Assembly (NCBI RefSeq): GCF_014649655.1
Contig: NZ_BMTL01000042.1
Coordinates: 1-64,000, forward strand
Length of the DNA stretch: 64,000 nt
Direction of reading: 5' to 3'
Origin: Streptomyces humidus
GTDB lineage: Bacteria > Actinomycetota > Actinomycetes > Streptomycetales > Streptomycetaceae
Of this stretch, positions 18,544 to 27,200 are shown piece after piece. The position numbers were made by a program, and so were the translations under genes. Numbering within the stretch: position 1 is the stretch's first letter; each line of letters begins with the position of its first letter. The notes beneath the pieces were generated by a model. That model was not told the DNA's origin. It saw nothing but the letters and a program-made list of their open reading frames with translations, and ran no database searches.

Positions 18544-19320
18544 ATGAGCAGCATCGCTCACCGCATCGCCGCCCTGTTCCGGATCAAGGCGAACAAGGCC
18601 CTGGACAAGGCCGAGGACCCCCGCGAGGTCCTGGACTACTCCTACGAGCAGCAGCTCCAGATGTTGCAGAAGGTACGGCGCGGCGTGGCCGATGTGGCCA
18701 CCAGTCGCAAACGGCTCGACTTGCAGATCAGCCAGTTGCAGCAGTCAGGCGGCAAGCTGGAGGGACAGGCCCAGCAGGCGCTCGCCGCCGGGCGCGAGGA
18801 TCTCGCCCGCGAAGCCCTGACCCGGCGCACCGCCGTGGCCTCCCAGATCACCGACCTGCAGACCCAGCAGGCGTCGCTGCAGGACCAGGAGGAGAAGCTC
18901 ACCCTCGCCTCGCAGCGCCTGCAAGCGAAGGTCGACAGCTTCCGCACCCGCAAGGAGACGATCAAGGCCACCTACACCGCGGCCGAGGCGCAGACCCGTA
19001 TCACCGAGGCCGTCACCGGCATCGGCGAGGAGATGGGCGATGTGGGTCTGGCGATGCAGCGTGCCCAGGACAAGACCGAGCAGATGCAGGCCCGCGCCGG
19101 TGCGCTGGATGAACTGCTCGCCTCCGGCGCGCTGGAGGACGCCACCCTGCCGGCCGGCCGTGACGACATCCAGGCCGAACTCGAGCGCGTCACCGCAGGC
19201 AGCGACGTGGACAAGGAACTGGCCATGATGAAGGCGCAGCTCCCGGCGGCTTCCGGCCCGCCGGCCGTGGGGGGCGGCGGGGCCAGGCAGGCACCGCCGG
19301 ACCAGGAGGCAACGTCATGA
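18544..19320 (+). CDS. pspA: PspA/IM30 family membrane-stress protein
   Basis: This gene encodes 258 residues from an ATG with GAGAGGAGG upstream. It has the classic PspA layout: an amphipathic N-terminal helix (HRIAALFRIKANKALDKAEDP), then a long coiled coil rich in Gln, Arg and Ala (about residues 25-190), and a disordered Gly/Pro/Gln tail. PspA/IM30 proteins polymerise on the inner membrane and protect it when envelope or proton-motive-force stress occurs. The stop codon overlaps the start of pspAA by 4 bases, so the two form a coupled operon. Assignment is by overall pattern and by the diagnostic neighbour. Confidence 0.92.
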   Translation: MSSIAHRIAALFRIKANKALDKAEDPREVLDYSYEQQLQMLQKVRRGVADVATSRKRLDLQISQLQQSGGKLEGQAQQALAAGREDLAREALTRRTAVASQITDLQTQQASLQDQEEKLTLASQRLQAKVDSFRTRKETIKATYTAAEAQTRITEAVTGIGEEMGDVGLAMQRAQDKTEQMQARAGALDELLASGALEDATLPAGRDDIQAELERVTAGSDVDKELAMMKAQLPAASGPPAVGGGGARQAPPDQEATS

Positions 19321-19595
19321 TCATGCGGATTCTCGGCGAAGGCCAGTACGAGATCACCGAGGAGCACCTGGACCGGCTCAACGAGCTGGACGCGGCGCTG
19401 CAGTCGGCCGCGGACGCGGGCGACGAGACCGCGTTCACTGCCGCCCTGTCGGCCCTGCTGGACGCGGTACGCAGCCTCGGCACGCCGCTGCCGGACGAAA
19501 GGATCACACCGTCCGATCTGGTGCTGCCCGATGCGGACACCAGCCTCACGCAGGTGCGCGAACTGCTCTCCGACGAGGGCCTGATCCCGGGGTGA
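19317..19595 (+). CDS. pspAA: PspA-associated protein PspAA
   Basis: The product is a 92-residue acidic protein starting at an ATG that overlaps the pspA stop (ATGA). It opens with MIMRILGEGQYEI, continues with a helical region (LDRLNELDAALQSAADAGDE) and ends with LLSDEGLIPG, which is the usual ending of this family. PspAA partners PspA in Actinobacteria and is thought to tune the membrane-stress response. It has no membrane segment. The gene ends the operon, and the next gene is convergent. Confidence 0.9.
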   Translation: MIMRILGEGQYEITEEHLDRLNELDAALQSAADAGDETAFTAALSALLDAVRSLGTPLPDERITPSDLVLPDADTSLTQVRELLSDEGLIPG

Positions 19596-19971
19596 TGACG
19601 ACGAGCCGTCGTACCTCCAGCGGCAACGCGAGATACACCTGAAAGGAGAGGACGTACTCGCCGATCACGGCGCCGGAGAAGAGCAGAAACCAGTCCGACG
19701 ATCCCGCCGGCCGATCCGAGGGTGCCGGACAGGTGCCTCGGCTCGGTGCCCCAGACGCCGCCGGCGACGAGTGAGCAGCCGCTTGGGGCACCGCGGGGCG
19801 GGGCGAGGAGTGTGACGGCCTCCCTCGGCCCGGCCTCGCCGGCTCCATGAGGCAGGCCCGACCGCTCGGCCGTGCGCAGACCGACGGTCGACGGTCCGGC
19901 CGTCCCGCTGTCACCGAAGGGGCCGTCGGCCTCCGACCGCGGAATCCGGTGGCGGTCCTGGTCGACGGCTG
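19596..19971. other. Convergent gap with a possible membrane-protein remnant
   Basis: No intact gene is supported in this 376-base gap between the ends of pspAA and the Lrp gene. On the reverse strand, about 19,615-19,710 reads SSDWFLLFSGAVIGEYVLSF and onward into a hydrophobic segment ending EVRRLV, which looks like the tail of an integral membrane protein. It has no start, no ribosome site and no recognisable family, so it may be a relic or chance. Confidence 0.3.
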
Positions 19972-20409
19972 TCACAGATGCGGCCGTTTGATCAGCCGGG
20001 ACAAAACGACAACGCTCTCCGTGCGCTCGACCGGCTCGGTCGCGCGGACCCGCTGGATGGCCTGTTCCAGATGCGTGATGCTCTCGGCGAGAAGGTGGAG
20101 CACAGCGTCCGCAGCACCGGAAACGGTACAAGCCTCGACGACCTCTGGGACGCCCTCCAGGGCCCGGCGCAGCTCCGCGGGAGTGGGGTTGTCTCGGCAA
20201 TAGACCTCGACGAACGCTTCGGTCCGCCATGCGAGCACCTGTGGATCGAGAACGGCCGTGAAACCGCGGATCGCGCCGGTGCCGACGAGCCGGTCCAGTC
20301 GTCGTTTGGCTGTCGACGCCGACAGGTTGGCGGCTTTGCCGATCTCGGCGTACGTGGCCCGCGCGTTCTGCTGCACGCAGCGGATGATCGCTTCGTCGAT
20401 GGGGTCCAC
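19972..20409 (-). CDS. Lrp/AsnC family transcriptional regulator
   Basis: The product is 145 residues from the GTG at 20409, which lies 6 bases after CGGAGG; an upstream extension has no such site. An N-terminal winged helix-turn-helix (VDPIDEAIIRCVQQN, YAEIGKAANLSASTAKRRLDRLV) is followed by the RAM ligand-sensing domain (VYCRDNPTPAELRRALEGVP, VSGAADAVLHLLAES). Members of this family sense amino acids and act as dimers or octamers on curved DNA. The gene is divergent from an M20 peptidase across a 171-base AT-richer gap, so it most likely controls that peptidase and itself. Confidence 0.88.
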   Translation of the reverse strand: MDPIDEAIIRCVQQNARATYAEIGKAANLSASTAKRRLDRLVGTGAIRGFTAVLDPQVLAWRTEAFVEVYCRDNPTPAELRRALEGVPEVVEACTVSGAADAVLHLLAESITHLEQAIQRVRATEPVERTESVVVLSRLIKRPHL

Positions 20410-20580
20410 AGGCGCCTCCGGAGGATCTCGCAACCGATTGGGTGCGCAATGATTCACCAGAGCACCCCCGATATTGCAAGTAATCGCTGGTGGATAGCAG
20501 GAAATGAAGATTGTTCGCGCCGGAAGGCGGCCATAGTGTCCGGATCGACCTGACGTCGATCTGCCAGGAGCAGTACTGCC
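20410..20580. promoter_or_regulatory. Divergent Lrp/peptidase promoter region
   Basis: This 171-base gap separates the Lrp gene and the M20 peptidase gene. Its middle (about 20,450-20,520) is unusually AT-rich for the window, as expected for Lrp-type binding. No exact operator can be assigned by eye. Confidence 0.45.
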
Positions 20581-21855
20581 ATGACCGCATGCCTGAGCGA
20601 CGCCGAAGCCGCCGCGCTGGCCGCAGTGGACGAAGCCGCCGCCGCCCGGACGCTGCTGGAACTGCTCGCCGTGCCGAGCGTGACAGGCAGCGCTGCCGAA
20701 TCCGAGTTGCAGCACCTGTTGGCCCGGCATCTCCAGCGACTGGACCTCGACGTCGACCTGTGGTCCATGAACCTGGCCGAACTGCGTGCGGACCCCGCCT
20801 ACCCGGGCGCCGAGGCCCCGCGAGACGAGGCGTGGGGGCTGGTGGGAAACACACGCGACGACAGCGACGGACCGACCCTGGTCCTGCAGGGCCACGTCGA
20901 CGTCGTGCCGCCCGGCGACCGGGCGCGCTGGGCGGGCGACCCGTTCGCGCCCCGGGTCACGGGCGACATCGTCCACGGCCGCGGCGCCTGTGACATGAAG
21001 GCCGGGCTGGCGGCCGTGCTCGCGGCCCTGACCGCGATCCGCGCCGCCGGGGTGAGACTGCGCGGCCGTCTCGCGGCCCACTTCGTGGTCAGCGAAGAGG
21101 ACGGCGGACTCGGCGCGTTCGGCACGCTCCGACGCGGCCACACCGCCGACGCCTGCATCATCGCCGAACCGACCAGCGGCACGCTGATGACAGCGAACGC
21201 AGGAGCCCTGACCTTCCGCATCGAGGTCCCCGGCCAGGCAACCCACGGCAGCATCCGCTACGCAGGGGTCAGCGCCCTCGACGCCTATCTCCCCCTCCAC
21301 CGCGCACTGGCCCGTCTGGAAGCCGTCCGCAACTGCGATCCCCACCCGCTGATGGCCGCCTACCCCATCCCCTACCCGCTGTCAGTCGGCACGGTCCACG
21401 CCGGCGACTGGGCCAGCAGCGTCCCCGACCTCCTCGTGGCCGAGGGACGACTGGGCGTCCGGCTGGACGAGGACCCGGCCGACGCCCGCACGGAACTGGA
21501 GAACTGCATCGCCCAAGCCTGCGCCGCCGATCCCTGGCTGCGTGCCCACCCGGCCACGGTGACCTGGCCCGGCGGTCAGTTCGCCAGCGGACGGATGCCG
21601 GACGGCCACCCCCTGGCGACGCTGGTCGGTCACGCCCACGCCGACATCACCGGCAGCGGGCCGGCGCGCGCGCAGGGCGCGCCGTACGGCAGCGACCTGC
21701 GGCTGTACAGCGCGCAGGGCATCCCCACGCTCCAGTACGGGCCCGGCGAAGTGCGGTGGGCACACGGGCCGCAGGAACAGGTGCGTCTCACCGAGGTCAT
21801 CACCGTCACCCGCACGCTGGTCCTGGCCGCACTGCGGACAGTGGGGACGAAGTAG
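20581..21855 (+). CDS. M20 family deacylase (ArgE/DapE-type)
   Basis: This gene encodes 424 residues from an ATG with AGGAG upstream. It belongs to the ArgE/DapE/ACY1 branch of M20 metallohydrolases, which remove acyl groups from amino acids or cleave dipeptides using two zinc ions. Visible motifs are LQGHVDVVPPG with the first zinc ligand, HGRGACDMKAG with the bridging Asp, and VSEEDGG with the catalytic Glu pair. A dimerisation lid follows (VPGQATHGSIRYAG). The length is normal for the family. The natural substrate cannot be read from the sequence. The divergent Lrp regulator points to an amino-acid-derived substrate. Confidence 0.88.
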   Translation: MTACLSDAEAAALAAVDEAAAARTLLELLAVPSVTGSAAESELQHLLARHLQRLDLDVDLWSMNLAELRADPAYPGAEAPRDEAWGLVGNTRDDSDGPTLVLQGHVDVVPPGDRARWAGDPFAPRVTGDIVHGRGACDMKAGLAAVLAALTAIRAAGVRLRGRLAAHFVVSEEDGGLGAFGTLRRGHTADACIIAEPTSGTLMTANAGALTFRIEVPGQATHGSIRYAGVSALDAYLPLHRALARLEAVRNCDPHPLMAAYPIPYPLSVGTVHAGDWASSVPDLLVAEGRLGVRLDEDPADARTELENCIAQACAADPWLRAHPATVTWPGGQFASGRMPDGHPLATLVGHAHADITGSGPARAQGAPYGSDLRLYSAQGIPTLQYGPGEVRWAHGPQEQVRLTEVITVTRTLVLAALRTVGTK

Positions 21856-21956
21856 ACCCGCAGTCTCTGAGCGTCTGCTGTCCCCGGGCGCGAGCAGGCT
21901 GGTGTACGGCAGAGGCAGCCGCTCTCACCCGAGCCGGAGCCGCCGTGCCGTCGTAC

Positions 21957-22459
21957 TCACGCGCCGCACCAGCCCGGCCAACAGCACCGACGCCCAGCGA
22001 GCGTGCCAGGTGTTGAGAGGGCGCGGACGCGGTCTTCGCCCCACCAGCGGGTGAGGGCGGCGAAGGCGGGCTGGTAGAAGGTGGCGGCCATGGTTACGCC
22101 GGCCGGCAGCCAGGCGGCAGTGAAGGCCGCGAGGCCGGAGGCGTAGGCGATGGCCGACACGGCGGCGACGCCGAGGACAGAAGCGGTGGTCATCACGGCG
22201 CGCGGGCCACGGCGGTCGAGGATGCGTCCGACGGGTATGCCGGTGCGGGCGGATACCAGGAGCGCGCCTGAGAATGCGGCGGCGGTGGCGGTCGCCGACC
22301 AGCCGGTGGAGGCCGTGATCTGCGGATCCAGGACGGGGAAGGCGTAGTGGACGATCCCCAGCTGGTGATCTGGGTGGCGCACAGCGCGGGCAGGGCGGCG
22401 CGAGGCCGTGACCGGTCCCCCGCCCTGGTCACGGCCTCGCCGGTGTGGAGGTTGGTCAT
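21957..22459 (-). pseudogene. Frameshifted, truncated MFS transporter in the arsenic locus
   Basis: A start at 22459 (MTNLHTGEAVTRAGDRS) follows the arsI stop by 7 bases. The frame reads to ITSWG and then continues as a transporter only in a different frame (IVHYAFPVLDPQITASTGWS). The sequence at 22356-22359 has four C residues on the plus strand, and one more base would restore the frame. After GRILDRRGPRAVM and RWWGEDRVRALST the reading breaks again, so only about the first 160 residues of a 400-residue transporter remain. MFS transporters of this type occur next to arsI/arsO-like genes and may export arsenicals. The 5' frameshift could be a sequencing error; the 3' truncation is not explained that way. 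Confidence 0.75.
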
Positions 22460-22466
22460 CGGCGCA

Positions 22467-22925
22467 TCAGCAGCAGCCGCTCGTGACGGCCGGTTCCTTG
22501 GCGTCGGCCTCGGCGGAGCCGGCGCAACAGGTGCTGCCCTGCTGCTTGGCCAGGGAGCCGGCGTCGGCCTTGACGACGTACACCTCCCAGGGTTCCTGGC
22601 CGGGGCCGTGGACCCAGACCTTGTCCTGGAGGGCGTAGCAGCAGGTGGTGTCGTTCTCCACGTCGGTGGCCAGACCGGCCTGGCCCAGGCGAGCGGTGGC
22701 GGCGTGCACCGCTTCGGTCGTCTCGACCTCGACGCCGAGGTGGTCCATGCGGGTCGCCTCACCTGCGGCGCCTTCGATGAGGACGAGCTTGAGCGGGGGC
22801 TCGGTGATGGCGAAGTTGGCGTAGCCGTCGCGGAGTTTGGCGGGCTCGGTGCCGAAGAGCTTGCTGTAGAAGGCGACGGACGCCTCCAGGTCCGGAACGC
22901 GGAGCGCGAGTTGTACACGGGACAT
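22467..22925 (-). CDS. arsI: ArsI/CadI-type metalloenzyme (organoarsenical C-As lyase)
   Basis: The product is 152 residues from an ATG with AGGAGGT placed 7 bases upstream. It is a small VOC-fold protein: MSRVQLALRVPDLEASVAFY, HLGVEVE and PWEVYVV supply the positions of the non-haem iron ligands, and the vicinal cysteines Cys95-Cys96 in TTCCYA match the arsenical-binding pair of ArsI. A cysteine-rich tail (STCCAG, SGCC) could capture more metalloid. ArsI uses Fe(II) and oxygen to cleave the C-As bond of trivalent organoarsenicals; related CadI proteins are annotated for cadmium. The gene sits between the broken flavoprotein and the MFS relic, all leftward, so it was part of an arsenic operon and appears intact. 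Confidence 0.9.
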   Translation of the reverse strand: MSRVQLALRVPDLEASVAFYSKLFGTEPAKLRDGYANFAITEPPLKLVLIEGAAGEATRMDHLGVEVETTEAVHAATARLGQAGLATDVENDTTCCYALQDKVWVHGPGQEPWEVYVVKADAGSLAKQQGSTCCAGSAEADAKEPAVTSGCC

Positions 22926-22960
22926 GGCGTACCTCCTGCTGGAAGGGGCGGGTTGGCGGG

Positions 22961-23511
22961 TCAGCAGCCGCCGGACGAGGCGGTGGCGCCGATCCCGATC
23001 TGCAGGGTGGCCGGGGTGGCACAGCACCCGCCGCCTTCGCTGTTCTGGGCAGCGTCGGGCTCGTCGAACAGGCCGGCGCCCCCGCACACGCCCGTCTCCG
23101 GGAGGGTCAACTCGACGCGCTCGGCGGCCTCCTGGTCGCCTGCGAGGGCGGCGGTGATGGAGCGGACCTGCTCGTAGCCGGTCATGGCGAGGAACGTGGG
23201 GGCGCGGCCGTAGGACTTCATGCCGACCAGGTAGACGCCCTGCTCGGGGTGGGAGAATCGGGACGGACCCATCCGGTCGGGGCGAGGAGCTTCTCGGCGG
23301 CCGGGTCGACGACCTCGCCCCAGGGGGAGAAGAGCCGCACGTGCGACCAGTCGCGTACGGCGGCGCCGGCCGACGGTCCGGCTTCCAGGACCAGCGGTTC
23401 GAGGCCGCGCTCGATGAGGTGGGCGGCGGCGGCCAGGCCGATCGGGCCGGCCCCGACGACCACGACGGGCAGCTGGTCGGTGGTGGGCACGCTGGTGATG
23501 GACCGGTCCAC
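22961..23511 (-). pseudogene. Internally deleted ArsO-like flavin monooxygenase
   Basis: The N-terminus starts at the GTG at 23511 behind AGGGGGAG and encodes a dinucleotide-binding fold (VVVVGAGPIGLAAAAHL), then DWSHVRLFSPWGE and APTGWVRP. Near 23,265 the sequence jumps into another frame that reads the C-terminus of the same family (FSHPEQGVYLVGMKSYGRAP, then TGYEQVRSITAALAG) and ends in the characteristic Gly/Cys-rich tail. About 250 central residues are missing and the joint is out of frame, so no full protein can be made. Intact members are about 450 residues and lie beside arsI/arsT in Streptomyces arsenic loci. The start codon faces the thioredoxin reductase gene across a shared promoter region. 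Confidence 0.82.
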
Positions 23512-23527
23512 GGGACTCCCCCTTTGC

Positions 23528-23602
23528 TTCGACATGCGTCGATGGCTTACGCGGCCAGCATCGCACCTGATTCGATGAGCGTCAACATAGACGTTTGTCG
23601 AA
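23528..23602. promoter_or_regulatory. Two candidate ArsR-type operator dyads
   Basis: The gap between the divergent flavoprotein relic and trxB contains TCGACATGCGTCGA (23530-23543) and a longer imperfect dyad at 23571-23602 with arms TTCGATGAGCGTC and GACGTTTGTCGAA around a 6-base centre. Their TTCGA/TCGAA half-sites resemble actinobacterial ArsR/SmtB operators. No arsR gene is present in the window, so the regulator would act from elsewhere or has been lost. Confidence 0.5.
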
Positions 23603-23632
23603 TCGAGGAGAGATCGCCCCGGAGCCGAAGGC

Positions 23633-24613
23633 ATGAGCACAGTGACGGACATCCGCAACGTCATCGTCATCGGCTCCGGCCCCGCCGGATACACCGCCGC
23701 CCCCTACACCGCCCGCGCCTCGCTCAAGCCGCTGGTCTTCGAGGGCGCGGTCACGGCCGGTGGCGCGCTGGTGCAGACGACGGAGGTCGAGAACTTCCCC
23801 GGCTTCCGCGACGGCATCATGGGCCCGGAGCTGATGGACGACATGCGGGCCCAGGCCGAACGCTTCGGCGCCGAGCTCGTCCCCGACGACATCGTCGCCG
23901 TCGACCTCACCGGCGCCGTGAAGACCGTCACCGACAGCACGGGTACGGTCCACCGGGCCAAGGCCGTCATCGTGGCGACCGGCTCGCAGCACCGCAAGCT
24001 CGGCCTGCCCGGTGAGGACGCACTGTCCGGCCGTGGCGTCTCGTATTGCGCGACCTGCGACGGCTTCTTCTTCCGCGAGCACGACATCGTGGTGGTCGGC
24101 GGCGGCGACACGGCCGTGGAGGAAGCCACCTTCCTCTCCCGCTTCGCCAAGTCCGTGACCGCCGTCCACCGCCGCGACACCCTGCGGGCCTCGAAGACCA
24201 TGCAGGACCGCGCCTTCGCCGACCCGAAGATCTCCTTCGCCTGGAACAGCGAGGTCGCCGAGATCCACGAGGACGGCGGCAAACTCGCCGGACTCACCCT
24301 GCGCGGCACCGTCACCGGCGAGACCTCCCGCCTCCCGGCCACCGGCCTCTTCGTGGCCATCGGCCACGACCCGCGCACCGACCTGGTCACGGGCCGGCTG
24401 GACCTGGACGACGAGGGCTACCTCGAGGTCGCCTCCCCCTCCACGCGTACGAACATCCCCGGCGTCTTCGGTGCCGGTGACGTGGTCGACCGCACCTACC
24501 GGCAGGCGATCGCCGCGGCCGGCTCCGGCTGCGCGGCGGCCCTGGACGCCGAGCGGTACCTCGCAGCTCTCGCCGACGCACCCGAGGCGGCGGCGGCCGT
24601 CGCCGCCTTCTGA
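23633..24613 (+). CDS. trxB: Thioredoxin reductase (ArsT-type)
   Basis: The product is 326 residues; the ATG follows a weak purine-rich site. This cytoplasmic FAD enzyme passes electrons from NADPH to thioredoxin. It shows the FAD motif GSGPAGYTAA near the N-terminus, the redox pair Cys139-x-x-Cys142 (CATC), the NADPH motif GGGDTAVEEA, and the C-terminal FAD motif GVFGAGDV. The length is standard. In Streptomyces arsenic loci such a gene (arsT) supplies reducing power for arsenate reduction. Here its expected thioredoxin partner directly downstream is broken, so it would need another thioredoxin. The shared operator region suggests metalloid induction. Confidence 0.92.
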   Translation: MSTVTDIRNVIVIGSGPAGYTAAPYTARASLKPLVFEGAVTAGGALVQTTEVENFPGFRDGIMGPELMDDMRAQAERFGAELVPDDIVAVDLTGAVKTVTDSTGTVHRAKAVIVATGSQHRKLGLPGEDALSGRGVSYCATCDGFFFREHDIVVVGGGDTAVEEATFLSRFAKSVTAVHRRDTLRASKTMQDRAFADPKISFAWNSEVAEIHEDGGKLAGLTLRGTVTGETSRLPATGLFVAIGHDPRTDLVTGRLDLDDEGYLEVASPSTRTNIPGVFGAGDVVDRTYRQAIAAAGSGCAAALDAERYLAALADAPEAAAAVAAF

Positions 24614-24645
24614 CGACACCCTCCCCACCTTGTGCGAGGAGACCT

Positions 24646-24741
24646 GCCCTCAAGAACGTCACCGACGCATCCTTCGAGCAGGACGTCCTGGGCAACGACA
24701 AGCCTGTGCTCGTCGACTTCTGGGCGCGGTGGAAGAGCGGC
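24646..24741 (+). pseudogene. Thioredoxin N-terminal fragment
   Basis: Directly after trxB, a frame without a start codon reads ALKNVTDASFEQDVLGNDKP and then VLVDFWARWKSG. This is the first third of thioredoxin, stopping where the WCGPC redox site should begin (Trp-Lys-Ser-Gly instead). No ATG or GTG in frame precedes it, although GAGGAGA, the remains of a ribosome site, does. It was once the thioredoxin gene of a trxB-trxA pair and lost both its start and its active site. Confidence 0.75.
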
Positions 24742-24892
24742 CCGATCTCATACCCGAATCAGGTTCCGCCCTGCTGCACGAACGCCTGCGGGAGTGTGGA
24801 ATGGGTGAGGCGGCCTCCGCCGGCCGGTCTTGCCCTGTGCCTGTCACGAGCGGCCGGCCCCATCACCGCCGGCGGTCCTCGCGAACGGAGTA

Positions 24893-25112
24893 CATGATGA
24901 GCGCTCCCACCACCTGCCGGGTCCAGGCCCACAGTGCTCGGGGCGGTGAGGCACGGATCGACGCCGGGACCCAGACCATCGCTTTCGACGCCTCGTGGGC
25001 CGTCGTCGTCCCGTCCGGGCTGCCGGGGCCTGCCGATCTGCTGGCCTCGGCGTTCGCCCCCTGCTTGCTCAAGGACGTCGAACGATCCGGCCGGCTGCTG
25101 CCCTTCCGGTCC
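24893..25112 (+). pseudogene. OsmC-family protein, truncated
   Basis: An ATG at 24893 with CGGAG nearby starts MMSAPTTCRVQAHSARGG, then RIDAGTQTIAFDASW and LASAFAPCLLKDVERS. These match the N-terminal half of OsmC/Ohr-like proteins including the peroxidatic cysteine region. After LLPF the frame loses all similarity and the second half, with the other conserved cysteine, is missing. About 75 residues of an expected 140 remain. The gap before arsA is only about 60 bases, so a deletion probably joined the two. Confidence 0.65.
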
Positions 25113-25173
25113 CAGAACGCGAGGCACCCACCAGCGGGTTCACCGCGCCGGACAGTCGAACGGAGAGCTACCC

Positions 25174-27006
25174 ATGAGGGACCCGAATGGCAGCGACCTG
25201 GCGGCGCGCGTGCCCCCTCTGCCGATGCTCGAGTGGGGATCGTGGCACACACCGTTCGTCTTCTTCACCGGCAAGGGCGGTGTGGGGAAGACGACGGTGG
25301 CGGGCGCCGTGTCCATAGCGCTGGCCGATGCCGGCCGGCGCGTGCTGATGGTGAGCACCGATCCGGCGTCGAATCTGGGTGACCTTCTCAGCACGGCGGT
25401 GGGTCCGGCGCCTGGTCCGGTGCCGGGTGTGCCTGGGCTGGAGGCGATGAACCTCGACCCTGACGCTGCAGCGGCCGCCTACCGCGAGCGCGTGGTGGCC
25501 CCCTACCGGGGTGCGGTCCCACAAGAGGAACTGCACGCCCTCGAGGAGCAGCTCGCCGGCGAGTGCACCGTGGAGGTGGCGGCCTTCGACCGGTTCACGC
25601 AGCTGATCGTCCACCCGGAGCTGATCGGCCGGTACGACCACGTGCTCTTCGACACCGCGCCGACCGGTCACACGCTGCGTTTGCTGAATCTGCCCAGCTC
25701 CTGGGCCCAGTACATCGAGAGCGTCCCCGAAGGGGCAAGCTGCCTGGGCCCACGATCGGGTCTGCAGGCCCAGCGCACGCAGTACCAGGCGGCCGTCGAG
25801 TATTTGAGCGATCCCGGGCGCACGACGCTCGTCCTGACGAGCCGACCAGAGCGGGGTGCCCTGCGGGAGGCCGGCCGGGCCGGGGCCGAGCTGGCCGCCC
25901 AGGGGATCCACAACCAGCACTTGATCGTCAACGGCCTCTTCACCGAGCCTCTGGCCGGCGACACGGTCGCCGAGGCGTTCGCCGACCGCCAGGCGTCGGC
26001 GCTCGACGCCCTGCCGGCCTCCCTGCGGGCGATCCCCTCTGCGGGCGTGCCGCTGGTCGCATGGAACCTGACCGGCATCAGGGCACTCCGCGCGCTGGTC
26101 CGCGGTCAGGGCGGGCCCGTTTCAGGCCCCGATGTCCCCGCCGACGTCGGTGCCGACGAGCGGCAGACACCGCTCCCCTCCCTGGAGGCGCTGGTCGACG
26201 AGCTGGCAGCCGGCCCGCCCGGCGCGGTGCTGGTGATGGGCAAGGGGGGCGTGGGCAAGACCACCATCGCCGCCGCCGTCGCCGTGGGCCTCGCCCGCCG
26301 GGGCCACGACGTGCACCTGTCCACAACCGACCCCGCGGGGCGGCCCGCTGATGTACTCGCCGGCGGCCCTTTCCGGCACCTGACCGTCAGCCGCATCGAT
26401 CCGGCCGCCGAACTCGCCGACTACACCGCTGAGCGCCTGCGGGCGGCAGAGCGGATGTCCCCGGACCGCCGTGCGCTTCTGGAGGAGGATCTCCGCTCAC
26501 CGTGCACCGAGGAACTGGCCGTCTTCCGGGCGTTCGGGGCACTCTTGAACACGGCCCGGCGCCGGTTCGTCGTCGTGGACACCGCCCCCAGCGGCCATAC
26601 TCTGCGGCTGCTCGACCTCACCGGCTCCTACCACCGCCAGGTCATGGCAGACGCCGCCCGCGTGCCCGGACGCATCACGACGCCGTTGATGCGCCTGCGG
26701 GACCCGGCCCACACGCGGGTCCTGATCGTCACGCTCCCCGAGCTGACCCCCGTCTCCGAGGCCGCAGTACTGCAAGACGGCCTCCGGCAGGCCGGCATCG
26801 AGCCGTACGGCTGGGTCGTCAACGCCGCTCTGACGGCCGGCGGCACCCGGGATCCCCTGCTGCACGCCCGGGCAGCCCTGGAGCGACCCCAGCTGCACCG
26901 CGTCCGCGACGAGCTGGCAGCCCGCGCCTGGCTGGTGCCGTGGCAGGCCGACACCCTCATCGGTGAGGACCGCCTGGCCGCCCTGACCGACGCGACGAGC
27001 CGATGA
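25174..27006 (+). CDS. arsA: ArsA arsenical pump ATPase
   Basis: The product is 610 residues from the ATG at 25174, which has CGGAGAG upstream; longer starts overlap the OsmC relic. ArsA is the ATPase that drives arsenite export through ArsB or Acr3. It has the expected tandem halves, each with a P-loop GKGGVGKTT (residues 33 and 356) and a DTAPTGHTLRLL or DTAPSGHTLRLL signal-transduction segment. Cysteines in ECTVEVAAFDRF, SCLGPR and PCTEELAVF correspond to the three arsenite-binding cysteines of the plasmid R773 enzyme. No arsB, acr3, arsC or arsD gene is visible beside it, so in this window the pump lacks its channel. Confidence 0.93.
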   Translation: MRDPNGSDLAARVPPLPMLEWGSWHTPFVFFTGKGGVGKTTVAGAVSIALADAGRRVLMVSTDPASNLGDLLSTAVGPAPGPVPGVPGLEAMNLDPDAAAAAYRERVVAPYRGAVPQEELHALEEQLAGECTVEVAAFDRFTQLIVHPELIGRYDHVLFDTAPTGHTLRLLNLPSSWAQYIESVPEGASCLGPRSGLQAQRTQYQAAVEYLSDPGRTTLVLTSRPERGALREAGRAGAELAAQGIHNQHLIVNGLFTEPLAGDTVAEAFADRQASALDALPASLRAIPSAGVPLVAWNLTGIRALRALVRGQGGPVSGPDVPADVGADERQTPLPSLEALVDELAAGPPGAVLVMGKGGVGKTTIAAAVAVGLARRGHDVHLSTTDPAGRPADVLAGGPFRHLTVSRIDPAAELADYTAERLRAAERMSPDRRALLEEDLRSPCTEELAVFRAFGALLNTARRRFVVVDTAPSGHTLRLLDLTGSYHRQVMADAARVPGRITTPLMRLRDPAHTRVLIVTLPELTPVSEAAVLQDGLRQAGIEPYGWVVNAALTAGGTRDPLLHARAALERPQLHRVRDELAARAWLVPWQADTLIGEDRLAALTDATSR

Positions 27007-27200
27007 TGCCGGGAACGGCCGAGACCACGCACGACGACAAGGAGGTGGGACCGCAGACCGCGACCGGCGGTGCCGCGAGTGCGGCGAGCTGGAAGCAGAC
27101 GCGGGCGGCACAGGGCGCGGGCGAGCACGACGTGGCGCGGGCGGTTCTGCACGACGAGGGTGTGGAGACCCAGGACGACGGAGACGAGCCGTGTCCGAGG

